Below, piece by piece: positions 35,286 to 44,625 of a DNA stretch of 61,016 bases. Both the position numbers and the translations under genes were made by a program. The notes beneath the pieces were generated by a model that worked only from the letters and a program-made list of their open reading frames with translations, was not told where the DNA came from and ran no database searches. This DNA comes from Caryophanales bacterium UBA5729 (GTDB taxonomy: Bacteria > Bacillota_I > Bacilli_A > Izemoplasmatales > Hujiaoplasmataceae): NCBI GenBank assembly GCA_002419505.1, contig DIGF01000037.1, forward strand, positions 1-61,016, given 5' to 3'. The first letter of the stretch is position 1. Each line of letters opens with the position of its first letter.

Positions 35286-36674
35286 ATGGCTTTTGAAAAC
35301 TTAACGGGGCGGTTCCAAATGGCTTTAAGGCGTTTGACTGGAAAATCGCGCCTAACCGAAAATGATATCGATGAAATGATGCGTGAGGTCAGACTCTCGC
35401 TTTTAGAGGCTGACGTCAATTATAAAGTGGTCAAGGAATTCACTGACGAAGTTAAAGCTTTAGCTTACGGTGAAAAGATTCTGAAAGGACTAAACCCCGG
35501 CCAACAAGTTGTTAAAATCGTCAATGACGAACTAACGAAGTTAATGGGTGAGAAAGCAGAAGAATTGAATCTTTCTGAAGATTTGACTGTGATCTTAATG
35601 GTTGGTTTACAAGGTGCCGGTAAAACGACAACTGCAGGTAAATTGGCTAATTACATTCGCAAAAACAATGGTAAAAAACCACTTTTAGTTGCGGCCGATA
35701 TTTATCGTCCCGCAGCGATAGAACAACTTCAAACTGTCGGTAAACAACTAGATATTGAAGTCTTTGAAATGGGAACTGCTAAACCGGAAACAATCGTTAA
35801 ACAAGCGCTTGATTATGCTCGAAAAAATCTCTTTGATTTAGTGATTATCGATACGGCTGGACGTCTTCATATCGATGAAACGATGATGGAAGAAATCAAA
35901 AATATCGCTAAGATAACTAATCCTGAAGAAATTCTTTTAACTGTCGACGCGATGACTGGACAAGACGCAGTCAATGTAGCGGAAACCTTTAATGCCGCTT
36001 TAAAACTTACCGGTTGTATTTTAACGAAATTAGATGGAGATACTCGCGGTGGTGCGGCTCTATCAATCCGTAAGGTTACCGGTGTCCCGATTAAATTCGC
36101 TGGTACTGGGGAGAAACTTCACGAGATTGAAGTTTTCCATCCTGAAAGAATGGCCTCAAGAATTCTCGGTATGGGTGACGTTTTATCCTTAATCGAAAAA
36201 GCTACAGAAGAGATTGATGAAGCTGAAGCGATGAGCATGATGGAAAAAATGATGTCGGGGAATTTTAACTACAACGACATGTTAAAACAAATGCGAATGA
36301 TAAAGCGAATGGGAAAATTTTCAGGGATTTTGAAAATGTTACCAGGAATGGGTCAAATGGCTGATATGGATAAAATTGATGATAAGCAATTAATCTATAT
36401 CGAAGCGATAATTTCGTCGATGACGAAACAAGAAAGAAAAGATCCGGAACTCTTAAATCGCTCTTCGTCAAGAAGAAACAGAGTTGCTAGTGGATCCGGT
36501 AGATCAACGACTGAAGTTAATCGTATAATTTCGATGCTAGACAAACAAGCAAAAATGATGAGAAGAATGGCAGGGATGAATCCTAGCAATGTTGAAAATA
36601 TGCAAGAAAATCTTGCGCAAGGAACATTACAACCGCGCTTAAGCAGAGCGGAAAGAAGAAAGAAAAAACATTAA
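35286..36674 (+). CDS. ffh: Signal recognition particle protein Ffh
   Basis: 462 residues. The N and G domains are followed by a Met-rich M domain. G1 is GLQGAGKTTTAGKLA (about 107-121), then DTAGR, TKLDGDTRGGAALS and GTGEKLHEIEVFHP. The M domain (about 300-462) has EAMSMMEKMMSGNFNYNDM and repeated Met for signal-sequence binding, with a basic C-terminal tail. The start is directly after the ylxM stop, with AAGGTGAG upstream. Confidence 0.96.
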   Translation: MAFENLTGRFQMALRRLTGKSRLTENDIDEMMREVRLSLLEADVNYKVVKEFTDEVKALAYGEKILKGLNPGQQVVKIVNDELTKLMGEKAEELNLSEDLTVILMVGLQGAGKTTTAGKLANYIRKNNGKKPLLVAADIYRPAAIEQLQTVGKQLDIEVFEMGTAKPETIVKQALDYARKNLFDLVIIDTAGRLHIDETMMEEIKNIAKITNPEEILLTVDAMTGQDAVNVAETFNAALKLTGCILTKLDGDTRGGAALSIRKVTGVPIKFAGTGEKLHEIEVFHPERMASRILGMGDVLSLIEKATEEIDEAEAMSMMEKMMSGNFNYNDMLKQMRMIKRMGKFSGILKMLPGMGQMADMDKIDDKQLIYIEAIISSMTKQERKDPELLNRSSSRRNRVASGSGRSTTEVNRIISMLDKQAKMMRRMAGMNPSNVENMQENLAQGTLQPRLSRAERRKKKH

Positions 36675-36678
36675 AAAT

Positions 36679-36707
36679 AAAGGCCGACAATTTTTGTCGA
36701 CCTTTTT
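36679..36707. terminator. Bidirectional intrinsic terminator
   Basis: AAAGG-CGACAA pairs with TTGTCG-CCTTT around one C-A mismatch, with A and T flanks. It serves ffh and, on the other strand, the convergent HAD phosphatase gene. Confidence 0.8.
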
Positions 36708-37530
36708 ACATTCCTAAGAAGTTTGATAAGAAATGATATACGGCATTTTCTTGAGAAGTTCGTTCTAAAACGATATCTGCGACTTTAATTAAATCAGGAT
36801 GAGCGTTTCTAACGCAGACACCAAGGCTAGCGTACTCCAACATTTCAATATCGTTATGACCATCACCGATGGCGATAACTTGGCTTTGATCAAAGCCTAA
36901 GTAATCAGCGACATAAGCTAAACCTAAGCCCTTATTTGATTCAGGAGTAAAGACCTCAATGATTGAATCATATTCCCCTGATAAATTCCAGATTCTCGAT
37001 AATACGGTGTTTCCGTAAACTCTGTCGATATATTCTTTAATTATTTTACCCCGCCCTTGTTTACCGATTATAATTGCACCATTAGGATCGTTTTCCAAGG
37101 TTTTTTCAAAATCACCGATTTCCAGTTTTGTCGCGCCTTTAACATGCAATAGTGGCTCGATTGATTTTTCTTCTCGGTGAAGATAAATCGCATCACTATC
37201 CTCACAAAAAGCATTGCGGATATGATCTTCGTTATTCTTGAAAATATCAATGATCTTGTCTTTATCTACCGTGTAATTGACTCTTGGGAAATTTTCGTCA
37301 CGAGGGTGAGTAATTAAACCGCCGTTATAGTTAATAAGCGGGGTGTCTAAATCAAAACGGTCATAGACAAACTTAGAACTGCGATATGGTCTACCGGTCG
37401 CAATTACAATTTTATGCCCTTGATTTTGGACTTCTTTCATAAATTCACAAAGTGATTCAGACAAAGAATCAAAATCATAAAGAATCGTTCCGTCTAAATC
37501 TATAGCAATCAAATATTTATTATTATTCAT
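36706..37530 (-). CDS. Cof-type HAD phosphatase
   Basis: 274 residues of the HAD superfamily with a C2B cap, as in Cof/YidA sugar-phosphate phosphatases. Motif I is AIDLDGTIL (catalytic Asp near residue 10), motif II is IATGRPY, and motif IV is AIGDGHNDIEML. It probably dephosphorylates a small sugar or nucleotide phosphate, and the substrate is not readable. It stands alone on the minus strand between two terminators or promoters, opposite the ftsK operon. Confidence 0.88.
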   Translation of the reverse strand: MNNNKYLIAIDLDGTILYDFDSLSESLCEFMKEVQNQGHKIVIATGRPYRSSKFVYDRFDLDTPLINYNGGLITHPRDENFPRVNYTVDKDKIIDIFKNNEDHIRNAFCEDSDAIYLHREEKSIEPLLHVKGATKLEIGDFEKTLENDPNGAIIIGKQGRGKIIKEYIDRVYGNTVLSRIWNLSGEYDSIIEVFTPESNKGLGLAYVADYLGFDQSQVIAIGDGHNDIEMLEYASLGVCVRNAHPDLIKVADIVLERTSQENAVYHFLSNFLGM

Positions 37531-37607
37531 TAATTTAACCTCAAATCAGCTTTAACTTTAGAAATATTATCTCATATGTGGTATAATTATGCAAATCATT
37601 ATATGCA

Positions 37608-37636
37608 TTGATTATTATTAGATAATAAGATATAAT
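37608..37636 (+). promoter_or_regulatory. Promoter of the ftsK gene pair
   Basis: TTGATT (37608-37613) and TATAAT (37631-37636) with a 17-base spacer, 25 bases before the first start codon. Confidence 0.78.
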
Positions 37637-37661
37637 TTATTTGATAAAGGAGAAGGTATAT

Positions 37662-38444
37662 ATGGCAAAAACACTTGTTATATTCACACAATTAACGCCT
37701 TTTTTAGTTATATCTTTTCGAGATGTTACTAACTTTGTTTTAGGGTTATTAACTGGTTTCATTCTTTTGTCCTTGATGATTACTTTTATTGCGACTAGTC
37801 GCTCTCGCAGAAAACAGCGCAAAAGATTACTAAAAGTTCCAGAGATGATTGAAAAACAAGAAATCTTCAGAATGATCGAAGATAAACAGAATCAATTAGT
37901 TGAAACGGTAAAATTAACCGATAACGCTTATTTTCGAGTGGCTATGGAATTAAGTTATGAACTAGCTGAAGATATTGCCAAGTATTACTATCCCAAAGCA
38001 AGATATCCGATGTATGAACTAAGCATTGAAGAAATCCTAGAACTAAATTATTATATAACTAAACGGATTGAAAAACTGACGAATGGGAAGTTGTTGAAAT
38101 ACTTTAAAGGTTATAAAATTTCGACAATAATCGATATCCTCAATAAGAAAAAAGCAATTGACAACTCGAAATTAATGAAATTGAATAAAAAACTTAAAAT
38201 TTCTAAAATGTTTACTGTTGGTACAGCCGTTTTGAATTACGCTAATCCCATTTATTGGTTCAGGAAGCTTGCGATTAAGCCTTCTACTGTCTTAGTTACC
38301 AAAGAAGTATGCAAGTTTATCATCGCCATTGTTGGTGAAGAAACTAATAATGTTTACTCGAAGTCGCTTTTTACCCATGACGAATTAGAAGCTGATAAAG
38401 CTGAAAAGCTTCTTGATGAAATACTTGAAGTAGAGGAGGAATAA
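37662..38444 (+). CDS. Single-span membrane protein next to ftsK, unknown
   Basis: 260 residues from the ATG at 37662, which has AAAGGAGAAGG upstream. A longer frame from 37641 begins inside that site and is not used. Residues about 20-45 are a single transmembrane segment followed by a strongly basic stretch (SRSRRKQRKRLLK), so the bulk should be cytoplasmic. The rest is helix-rich and ends acidic. Not recognised. The stop is one base before the ftsK start codon, so the pair is translationally coupled. It may anchor that soluble motor to the membrane. Confidence 0.6.
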   Translation: MAKTLVIFTQLTPFLVISFRDVTNFVLGLLTGFILLSLMITFIATSRSRRKQRKRLLKVPEMIEKQEIFRMIEDKQNQLVETVKLTDNAYFRVAMELSYELAEDIAKYYYPKARYPMYELSIEEILELNYYITKRIEKLTNGKLLKYFKGYKISTIIDILNKKKAIDNSKLMKLNKKLKISKMFTVGTAVLNYANPIYWFRKLAIKPSTVLVTKEVCKFIIAIVGEETNNVYSKSLFTHDELEADKAEKLLDEILEVEEE

Positions 38445-38445
38445 G

Positions 38446-40587
38446 ATGTTTTTAAAAAAGAAAAATAAACCTGAAAGAATCATCCCTAAAACTTCAAGAA
38501 CAAAGGATAACCGTCCTTTCTTTATTCCTGAAATCAGAACAATTGAAGATAAAAAGAATATGAACAAATCCTTTATTTCTCCATATGGAGTAGAAAATAA
38601 AAATGAAGTTAATATTCCTAATGACCGTAAAGGCAGCGGCGATATCGATAAGAAATACGATATCTTCCGTAAGGAAAAACGACTTACCAAAGCTGAAGCA
38701 CAAAAACGTTTTGGCTCTTCTTATTATGAATTTATTTCGATTGACAATCGTACCCATAAAAAAGCTTTCACTCCAGAAGGTTTGACTAATGAAGACTTAC
38801 ATCATAAGCGACCAGATGAACCGCTTAATAAAGCTGAAAATATCATCAACGAACATAAGCAAGTTGAATCAGTTCCCGTTGATGAGTTCTTTGAAAAAGC
38901 AAAAACTTATGAGCAAAAACTTGAAGTGGATTTAGATGATGAAGTATTGAATGATTTAGTAAATGATAAAGAAGAATTCAATCGACCAAACTTACCGGAA
39001 GAAGAAAGCGCTGAAGACATTATCTTTAAAGAAGATGAAGTGATTGAAGAACCGGAAGAGATTTCCTTTACTGATGACTTTGTCTATGAAGAATACAGTC
39101 CTAATAAAACTCAAGTAAGAATAGAAAAACCAATTGTTCGCAGTGAAAATGTCAATTTAAAAGATTATGTTTTACCGCCAGTTAGTTTATTTAAGAAGAG
39201 CGAATCTCGTTTAGAGACCGAACCTTCTTGGGTTAAAGAAAACATCGATGTCATCAATGAAACGATGTTGAGTTTTGGTATTGAAGGTACTGTAGTTAAT
39301 TACACGATGGGTCCAACTGTCACAAGATATGAAGTTTCCTTGGGTTCTGGAGTACCAACAAAAAAAATTACCTCAATATCAGATAATATTCAGATGAGTT
39401 TATCTGCTTATTCAATTAGAATAGAAGCACCGATTCCTGGGAAAAACACCGTAGGTATTGAAGTGCCAAACCATGTCAGAGAGTCAGTTTTCTTTGGCGA
39501 TTTAGTCGATAATCCAAAATTCTTGAAAGCTAAAGATCCATTGCTTTTAGGCATTGGTTTGGATATTGACGCCATGCCAGTATACACTTCGATTGAAGCA
39601 ATGCCTCATGGTTTAGTTGCTGGTTCAACGCAATCAGGTAAATCGGTTTGTATCGCTTCGATTATCGTTTCTTTAATTTCGCGAAATAAGCCTGATGAGG
39701 TAAAATTGATGTTGATAGATCCGAAAAAGGTTGATCTCCAACAATTCGCTGATTTACCACATCTAGTAACACCAATCATCGATGAAACCAATGTCGCTAA
39801 TGAGGCATTAAAATGGATGGTTAAAGAAATGGAAAACCGTTATGACGTCTTAAAGCGTTTTAAGGCTGTGAATGTCGTTGATTATAACGAAAGAAGAAGC
39901 GACTTGCCTAATTATATTAAAATGCCAAGAATTGTCGTAATTGTTGAAGAAGCTTCAGATTTGTTATTGAGCGGCGGATCAGAGATTGAAGAAAGCATTC
40001 TTAAATTAACGCAAAAATCTCGTGCTGTAGGTATCCATATTTTACTCGCAACACAAAGACCGTCTGCCGATATCTTAAAAGGATCAATCAAAGCGAATAT
40101 TCCAACTCGTTTTGCTTTTAGAGTACCGTCTTCAACTGATTCATCTGTAGTTTTGGACATGGTTGGTGCTGAAAAACTTCTAGGTCGTGGCGATATGCTT
40201 TTTAGTGAAAATGGCATGGCTAGACGACTTCAAGGTGCATACTTATCACCGGAAGAAATCGAAACGATTACCGAGTTTATTAAAGAGCAAAGAAAACCAG
40301 AATACTTATTTACTCATGAATCTTTAGTTGTACAAATGAATACTGGCGAAGGTACCGATCAAATTGATGAGTTGTTTAAAGAAGTTGCGACCTATGTTGT
40401 TGAAGAAGGTAAGTGTTCTTTAAATAAGATTACTCAAGTATTTGGTATCGGCTTCAACCGCGCCACGCAAATAGTTAATACTTTAGAAAAGTTTGGTATT
40501 GTTTCTGAGAATATCGGAACCAAACCAAGACAGGTATTAGTTGAATACCCTGAATTATCACGAATTTTTGAAAGGCTTGATGATTAA
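38446..40587 (+). CDS. ftsK: FtsK/SpoIIIE-family DNA translocase lacking membrane segments
   Basis: 713 residues. The N-terminal ~245 residues are a hydrophilic, acidic, low-complexity linker with no transmembrane helices, unlike the four of standard FtsK. The motor domains follow: alpha domain (TMGPTVTRYEVSLG), Walker A GSTQSGKS (about residues 391-398), Walker B VVIVEEASDLL (about 496-506) with Glu where Asp is usual, then RAVGIHILLATQRPS, GRGDMLF, and a C-terminal winged-helix gamma domain (about 640-705) for DNA reading. It pumps chromosomal DNA at division. It starts one base after the previous stop. Confidence 0.9.
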   Translation: MFLKKKNKPERIIPKTSRTKDNRPFFIPEIRTIEDKKNMNKSFISPYGVENKNEVNIPNDRKGSGDIDKKYDIFRKEKRLTKAEAQKRFGSSYYEFISIDNRTHKKAFTPEGLTNEDLHHKRPDEPLNKAENIINEHKQVESVPVDEFFEKAKTYEQKLEVDLDDEVLNDLVNDKEEFNRPNLPEEESAEDIIFKEDEVIEEPEEISFTDDFVYEEYSPNKTQVRIEKPIVRSENVNLKDYVLPPVSLFKKSESRLETEPSWVKENIDVINETMLSFGIEGTVVNYTMGPTVTRYEVSLGSGVPTKKITSISDNIQMSLSAYSIRIEAPIPGKNTVGIEVPNHVRESVFFGDLVDNPKFLKAKDPLLLGIGLDIDAMPVYTSIEAMPHGLVAGSTQSGKSVCIASIIVSLISRNKPDEVKLMLIDPKKVDLQQFADLPHLVTPIIDETNVANEALKWMVKEMENRYDVLKRFKAVNVVDYNERRSDLPNYIKMPRIVVIVEEASDLLLSGGSEIEESILKLTQKSRAVGIHILLATQRPSADILKGSIKANIPTRFAFRVPSSTDSSVVLDMVGAEKLLGRGDMLFSENGMARRLQGAYLSPEEIETITEFIKEQRKPEYLFTHESLVVQMNTGEGTDQIDELFKEVATYVVEEGKCSLNKITQVFGIGFNRATQIVNTLEKFGIVSENIGTKPRQVLVEYPELSRIFERLDD

Positions 40588-41348
40588 TGGATTTTAGTGC
40601 TGAAAAAATTGTAAAAGCGCATGAAAAACTGATGAAAAGATCGAATTATTTGATCATCAGTTTTTTCTTGTTTTTTGTCCTTGATACGATTTTATTTATT
40701 TTTTTACAAAGCAACAAACTTTTTATGTTTAGTTTAAGTCGAACTGCTGAAAATATTCCTAATGCTTTTTTAAACGATATTTTCCAGACGGTATTTTATT
40801 TAATTATTTTATTGTCAGTGATTTTCTATATAGTTTTTCTTATCCTTTATCTGAAAAAGTATTACAAATACAATTACAAAGTTTATAAGGCTTTTCACAC
40901 GATAACTGATTTATTCAATATTGTGCCGATTTTCTTGTTCTTTATCATTTTACTCAATGGTTTTTTCTTTTCCGTCGCGCTTGTTGATGGAGATTCAATG
41001 AAACCGACATTTATGAGTCAAGATACAGTTTTAATCGGTTTAAGAAGCGAAATTACCAATGATGATGTTGTGATAGTCTTAAATGAAGATACCTTTTTAG
41101 TTAAACGCTTAGTTGCTAGCGCAGGAGACGAACTTTTAGTGGATGAAACTGGCGTTTGGGTAAATGGAGTTTTGATTGAAAACTACATGCCGACCGGTTC
41201 AATCCATTATGAGAAAACTCTGCTTGAAGGAGAGTATTACGTTTTGGGAGACAATCGGCAACACTCCTTAGATTCAAGACTTTTTGGCATCGTCGAAGCA
41301 GAAAATATTCTTGGTGAGGTTATCTATAATCTAAGCGGCAATAACTAA
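40587..41348 (+). CDS. lepB: Signal peptidase I
   Basis: 253 residues with three N-terminal hydrophobic segments (about 20-41, 63-89, 105-133). The catalytic Ser lies in LVDGDSMKPTF (about 137) and the general-base Lys in FLVKRLVASAGD (about 171). The LGDNRQHSLDSRLFG box D/E follows near the end. It cleaves signal peptides outside the membrane. Two extra N-terminal helices make it longer than the one-helix B. subtilis type. The ATG overlaps the ftsK stop as TAATG. Confidence 0.93.
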   Translation: MDFSAEKIVKAHEKLMKRSNYLIISFFLFFVLDTILFIFLQSNKLFMFSLSRTAENIPNAFLNDIFQTVFYLIILLSVIFYIVFLILYLKKYYKYNYKVYKAFHTITDLFNIVPIFLFFIILLNGFFFSVALVDGDSMKPTFMSQDTVLIGLRSEITNDDVVIVLNEDTFLVKRLVASAGDELLVDETGVWVNGVLIENYMPTGSIHYEKTLLEGEYYVLGDNRQHSLDSRLFGIVEAENILGEVIYNLSGNN

Positions 41349-41377
41349 CGAGGAAAGCGTAATTTGGAGTTGATAAG

Positions 41378-42244
41378 ATGAAACAAATACAATGGTTTCC
41401 TGGGCATATGGCTAAAGCCAGAAGGCAAATCGAAGAAAAGTTACCGGTTATTGATATAATCTATGAATTAGTTGACGCCAGGATTCCTTTGGCGTCAAGT
41501 AATCCGATGTTAAAAGAAATCATTCGCAATAAACCGCGACTGATTCTTTTAAACAAGGTTGATTTAGCTGATCCTCAAGTGACTAAAGCTTGGCTAGACT
41601 ACTATGATTCTTTAGGTGTAGCTGCAGTAGAAACCAATTCATTGACCGAGAAATTACCGGAAAAAATCTATCATATCTCTAAAGAGATTCTTAAAAAAGA
41701 ATTAGTTAAAGAAAAAGCAAAAGGTTTAAAGTCAAAACCCCTTAATGCAATGGTTATCGGCATACCTAATGTCGGTAAATCTCAATTCATCAATAATCTG
41801 GCGGGCAAGAATAAAGTTGTTACTGGCAACAAGCCCGGAGTTACGAAAATGCAAAGTTTTTTAAACGCAGGCGAAAACTTGAGAGTTTATGATAACCCCG
41901 GCGTTTTGTGGCCTAAATTTGATGATGAAACCGGACTAAAATTAGCACTTTTAGGTTCGATTAAAGATAGTTTGTTGCCGCTGGATGATGTAGTATTATT
42001 TGGCGTGGATTACTTAAAGAGATATTACCCTAAAAATCTAGAAAAACGCTATGATCTTAATCTTGAAGAATTGGAAACGAGAATTGATATTCTCGATGCA
42101 ATTGGTAAAAAACGCGGATGTTTAATCAGTGGTGGTGAAATCGATTATGACCGAGTCTTTAGTCTGTTCTTAAACGACTTAAGAAATGGTTCCTTAGGCA
42201 GAATGAGTTTTGAACGAGTTGAAGATGAAAATGTACAGTTATGA
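41378..42244 (+). CDS. rbgA: Ribosome biogenesis GTPase RbgA (YlqF)
   Basis: 288 residues. Circularly permuted GTPase: the G4 motif LLNKVDLAD (about 58-66) comes before the G1 motif GIPNVGKSQFIN (about 127-138), then GNKPGVT and DNPGVLWP. It starts KQIQWFPGHMAKARRQIEEKL, typical of RbgA. It is needed for late 50S assembly. The next gene rnhB overlaps its 3-prime end, matching the ylqF-rnhB order of B. subtilis. Confidence 0.95.
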   Translation: MKQIQWFPGHMAKARRQIEEKLPVIDIIYELVDARIPLASSNPMLKEIIRNKPRLILLNKVDLADPQVTKAWLDYYDSLGVAAVETNSLTEKLPEKIYHISKEILKKELVKEKAKGLKSKPLNAMVIGIPNVGKSQFINNLAGKNKVVTGNKPGVTKMQSFLNAGENLRVYDNPGVLWPKFDDETGLKLALLGSIKDSLLPLDDVVLFGVDYLKRYYPKNLEKRYDLNLEELETRIDILDAIGKKRGCLISGGEIDYDRVFSLFLNDLRNGSLGRMSFERVEDENVQL

Positions 42245-42863
42245 AAAAGCCCTATCTAAAGATAATTACACTTTTGTTGTAGGTGTTGATGAGGTCGGTA
42301 GAGGTCCGCTTGCAGCTGGAGTATTAGCTGCGGCAGTAATCTTAGATCCTCATCAAAAAATTAAAGATTTAGCTGACAGTAAAGTTTTAAGCGAAAAAAA
42401 GCGATTGCTTTTAGCTTGTGAAATCAAAGAAAAAGCGATTGGTTATGCTTATGGTTATGTTAATGAAAAAACCATTGATCAGATTAATATTTATCAAGCC
42501 TCAAAATTAGCAATGATGAAGGCAATAAAAGCTTTAAAGCTAAAACCGGATTATATCCTTTCGGATGCGATGCCTTTAAATGAACTAAACATACCATATC
42601 TTGCGATTATTAAAGGTGATAGTATATCGGCTTCGATTGCGGCCGCATCAATTATCGCTAAAGTAAAACGCGATGAGATTATGGATAAGTTATCAGCGAT
42701 ATATCCGGCTTACGGTTTTAATCAGAATAAAGGTTATCCGACAAAGAAACATCTTGAGGCTTTAGCTAAAAACGGTCCTTGCCAAATCCACCGCAAGAGC
42801 TATGAACCGGTAAAAAAAGCATTGAATAGACAACTGGTACTGGAGGGTTTTGATGAAATATAA
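42225..42863 (+). CDS. rnhB: Ribonuclease HII
   Basis: About 212 residues. It cleaves RNA in RNA-DNA hybrids and removes single ribonucleotides. The catalytic acidic residues are seen in VGVDEVGRGPLAAGV (Asp and Glu), LSDAMPL, and the SIIAKVKRDEIM helix. I use the ATG at 42225, though the ATG at 42231 is equally possible. Neither has a strong Shine-Dalgarno, and translation is probably coupled to rbgA, which it overlaps by about 20 bases. Confidence 0.93.
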   Translation: MKMYSYEKALSKDNYTFVVGVDEVGRGPLAAGVLAAAVILDPHQKIKDLADSKVLSEKKRLLLACEIKEKAIGYAYGYVNEKTIDQINIYQASKLAMMKAIKALKLKPDYILSDAMPLNELNIPYLAIIKGDSISASIAAASIIAKVKRDEIMDKLSAIYPAYGFNQNKGYPTKKHLEALAKNGPCQIHRKSYEPVKKALNRQLVLEGFDEI

Positions 42864-43506
42864 AGCGGTAATTTTTGATTTAGACGGTACTTTACTAGAT
42901 ACCATCTTAGATATAACTATCACGATGAATGAAGCTCTAAAACGCTATAATTATCCGACATTTACCGTGGAAGATTATAAGTATTTCGTCGGTAAAGGTG
43001 TCGATAACTTAATCAAGCAAGTTATTAAAGTAGCTAGTTTAGATGAAGATGCTTATTTAAAACTTAAAGCTGCATATTATGAAATCTATGAAACTCAAGC
43101 GACGATTAATACCAAAGCTTATACCAATATTCCAGAATTAGTAAACGAATTGAAGAAGAAAGGTTTAAGCGTCAATGTGCTATCTAATAAACCGCATTCA
43201 CAAACTGTTGATGTCATTGATCATTATTTTGGTTTAGCTAGTTTTACTTTAGTATATGGTAAAAAGAAAGAATTTCCACCCAAACCTAATCCTGAGTCCG
43301 CTTTGGATTTGATTGATAAATTAGGAATAAATAGCGAAGAAGTTTTATATATCGGCGATACCGAAACAGATATTCAAACTGCAAAAAATGCTAAGTTTAA
43401 ATCTGTTGGCGTTTTATGGGGCTTTAGAAAAGCTTTAGAATTAATTGATGCAGGGGCTGATTATCTTGTTAGTGATCCTTTAGAAATAATAAAGTTAATC
43501 GAATAG
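42853..43506 (+). CDS. HAD phosphoglycolate phosphatase-like protein
   Basis: 217 residues. HAD fold with a C1 cap: motif I VIFDLDGTLLDT (catalytic Asp near residue 9), motif II VLSNKPH, motif III Lys in GKKKEFPPKPNPE, motif IV YIGDTETDIQTA. Closest to Gph/PpaX phosphatases (phosphoglycolate or pyrophosphate). The ATG at 42853 has GGAGGG upstream, and it overlaps rnhB by 11 bases. Confidence 0.87.
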   Translation: MKYKAVIFDLDGTLLDTILDITITMNEALKRYNYPTFTVEDYKYFVGKGVDNLIKQVIKVASLDEDAYLKLKAAYYEIYETQATINTKAYTNIPELVNELKKKGLSVNVLSNKPHSQTVDVIDHYFGLASFTLVYGKKKEFPPKPNPESALDLIDKLGINSEEVLYIGDTETDIQTAKNAKFKSVGVLWGFRKALELIDAGADYLVSDPLEIIKLIE

Positions 43507-43520
43507 GAGTTATTAAAGAT

Positions 43521-44078
43521 ATGATTTTGAATCAAAGTAATTATCTAGACATTGATTTAAAAAATAAAGTGATTATTTTTCCTACCGATACCGTTTATGG
43601 TATTGGTTGTTTGCTGGAGGATTTAGAAGCGGTTAGAAGAATCTATGAAATCAAAAAAAGAGATTACTCAAAACCGATGGCGATTCTTTGCGCTAATCTC
43701 GATGAAGTAAGAAGGGTTGTTGAAAAAGAAACGCTTTTATTAGAAAAGCATATCAAACACTGGCCGGGAAAATTAACTTTGATTTATCCTAAGTCAAACC
43801 AAATATCCGACTTAATTACTGCCGGTAAAATTAGTGTTGGTGTTAGGATTCCTAATCATGAAATCAGCTTAAAGTTGCTAGAAAAGTTTGGGCCAATGGT
43901 GGTTACGAGTTTGAATCTTAGTACAGAACCGGCGATTTTAAAGTTTGAAGATGTTTTACATTTTCAAGAAGTCGTTGATTATATTGTCGATGGCGGTGAT
44001 TTGAATTCTCAAAGTTCCACTGTTTATGACACTACTACTAATACCACCTTGCGTCAAGGTGATATTGTTATTGACTAA
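43521..44078 (+). CDS. Sua5/YrdC-family threonylcarbamoyl-AMP synthase
   Basis: 185 residues, the short form without a Sua5 C-terminal domain. The FPTDTVYGIGCLL core (about residues 19-31), a KKRDYSKPMAILC nucleotide-binding segment and HWPGKLTLIYPK are typical. It makes threonylcarbamoyl-AMP for the t6A modification of tRNA position 37. In many relatives this gene follows prmC, but here it is elsewhere. AGGAGTTATT precedes the start. Confidence 0.88.
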   Translation: MILNQSNYLDIDLKNKVIIFPTDTVYGIGCLLEDLEAVRRIYEIKKRDYSKPMAILCANLDEVRRVVEKETLLLEKHIKHWPGKLTLIYPKSNQISDLITAGKISVGVRIPNHEISLKLLEKFGPMVVTSLNLSTEPAILKFEDVLHFQEVVDYIVDGGDLNSQSSTVYDTTTNTTLRQGDIVID

Positions 44079-44108
44079 ATTTTATTAAATTTCAATTTTA
44101 GATAATAA

Positions 44109-44137
44109 TTGTAATTGATGTCTAAATTTGCTATAAT
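44109..44137 (+). promoter_or_regulatory. Promoter upstream of rpiB and the ATP synthase genes
   Basis: TTGTAA (44109-44114) and TATAAT (44132-44137) with a 17-base spacer. No terminator is seen between here and dut, so it may drive rpiB through dut. Confidence 0.72.
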
Positions 44138-44175
44138 TGTTATGATAAAATTCAGATGGATGGAAGGTGGTTTTT

Positions 44176-44625
44176 ATGAAGATAGCTATTGGAGCTGATC
44201 ATGCTGGTTTTGAATATAAAAACAAAATCATCGCATTTTTAAAAAAACATAACTACGAAGTAAAAGACTTAGGAGCTGAGTCAACTGCAGCCAGCGATTA
44301 TCCTGATTTTGCGACCTTAGTCGCTAAACAAGTTAGAGATAATCTTTGTGACTTAGGAATTTTGATTTGCGGAACTGGGATAGGCATGAGCATTGCGGCT
44401 AATAAAGTTAAAGGCGTTAGAGCGGCTTTAATCACCAGTGAATTTACAGCTGAATCTTCAAAAACTCATAACCACGCTAATGTGATAACCTTTGGTTCAA
44501 GAGTAAATACGATAGAAGAAATATTAAAGTTTATCGAAATCTTCTTGAAAACAGAAAAATCAAATGAACCAAGGCATCTTAAAAGAGTTGAAAAGCTTGG
44601 AAAGTATGAGGAAGAAAATGAGTAA
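44176..44625 (+). CDS. rpiB: Ribose-5-phosphate isomerase B
   Basis: 149 residues from the ATG at 44176 (MKIAIGADHAGFEYK), with GGAAGGTGG upstream. A GTG at 44167 lies inside that site and is rejected. It interconverts ribose-5-phosphate and ribulose-5-phosphate. The catalytic loop GICGTGIGMSIAANKVKGVRAAL type is visible (LICGTGIGMSIAANK). The last 8 bases overlap upp as ATGAGTAA. Confidence 0.94.
   Translation: MKIAIGADHAGFEYKNKIIAFLKKHNYEVKDLGAESTAASDYPDFATLVAKQVRDNLCDLGILICGTGIGMSIAANKVKGVRAALITSEFTAESSKTHNHANVITFGSRVNTIEEILKFIEIFLKTEKSNEPRHLKRVEKLGKYEEENE

Noticed and set aside
44564..44617. Longer upp starting inside rpiB
   Set aside because: The extension only reads the rpiB sequence in another frame. 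The ATG at 44618 has a Shine-Dalgarno and gives the family N-terminus.
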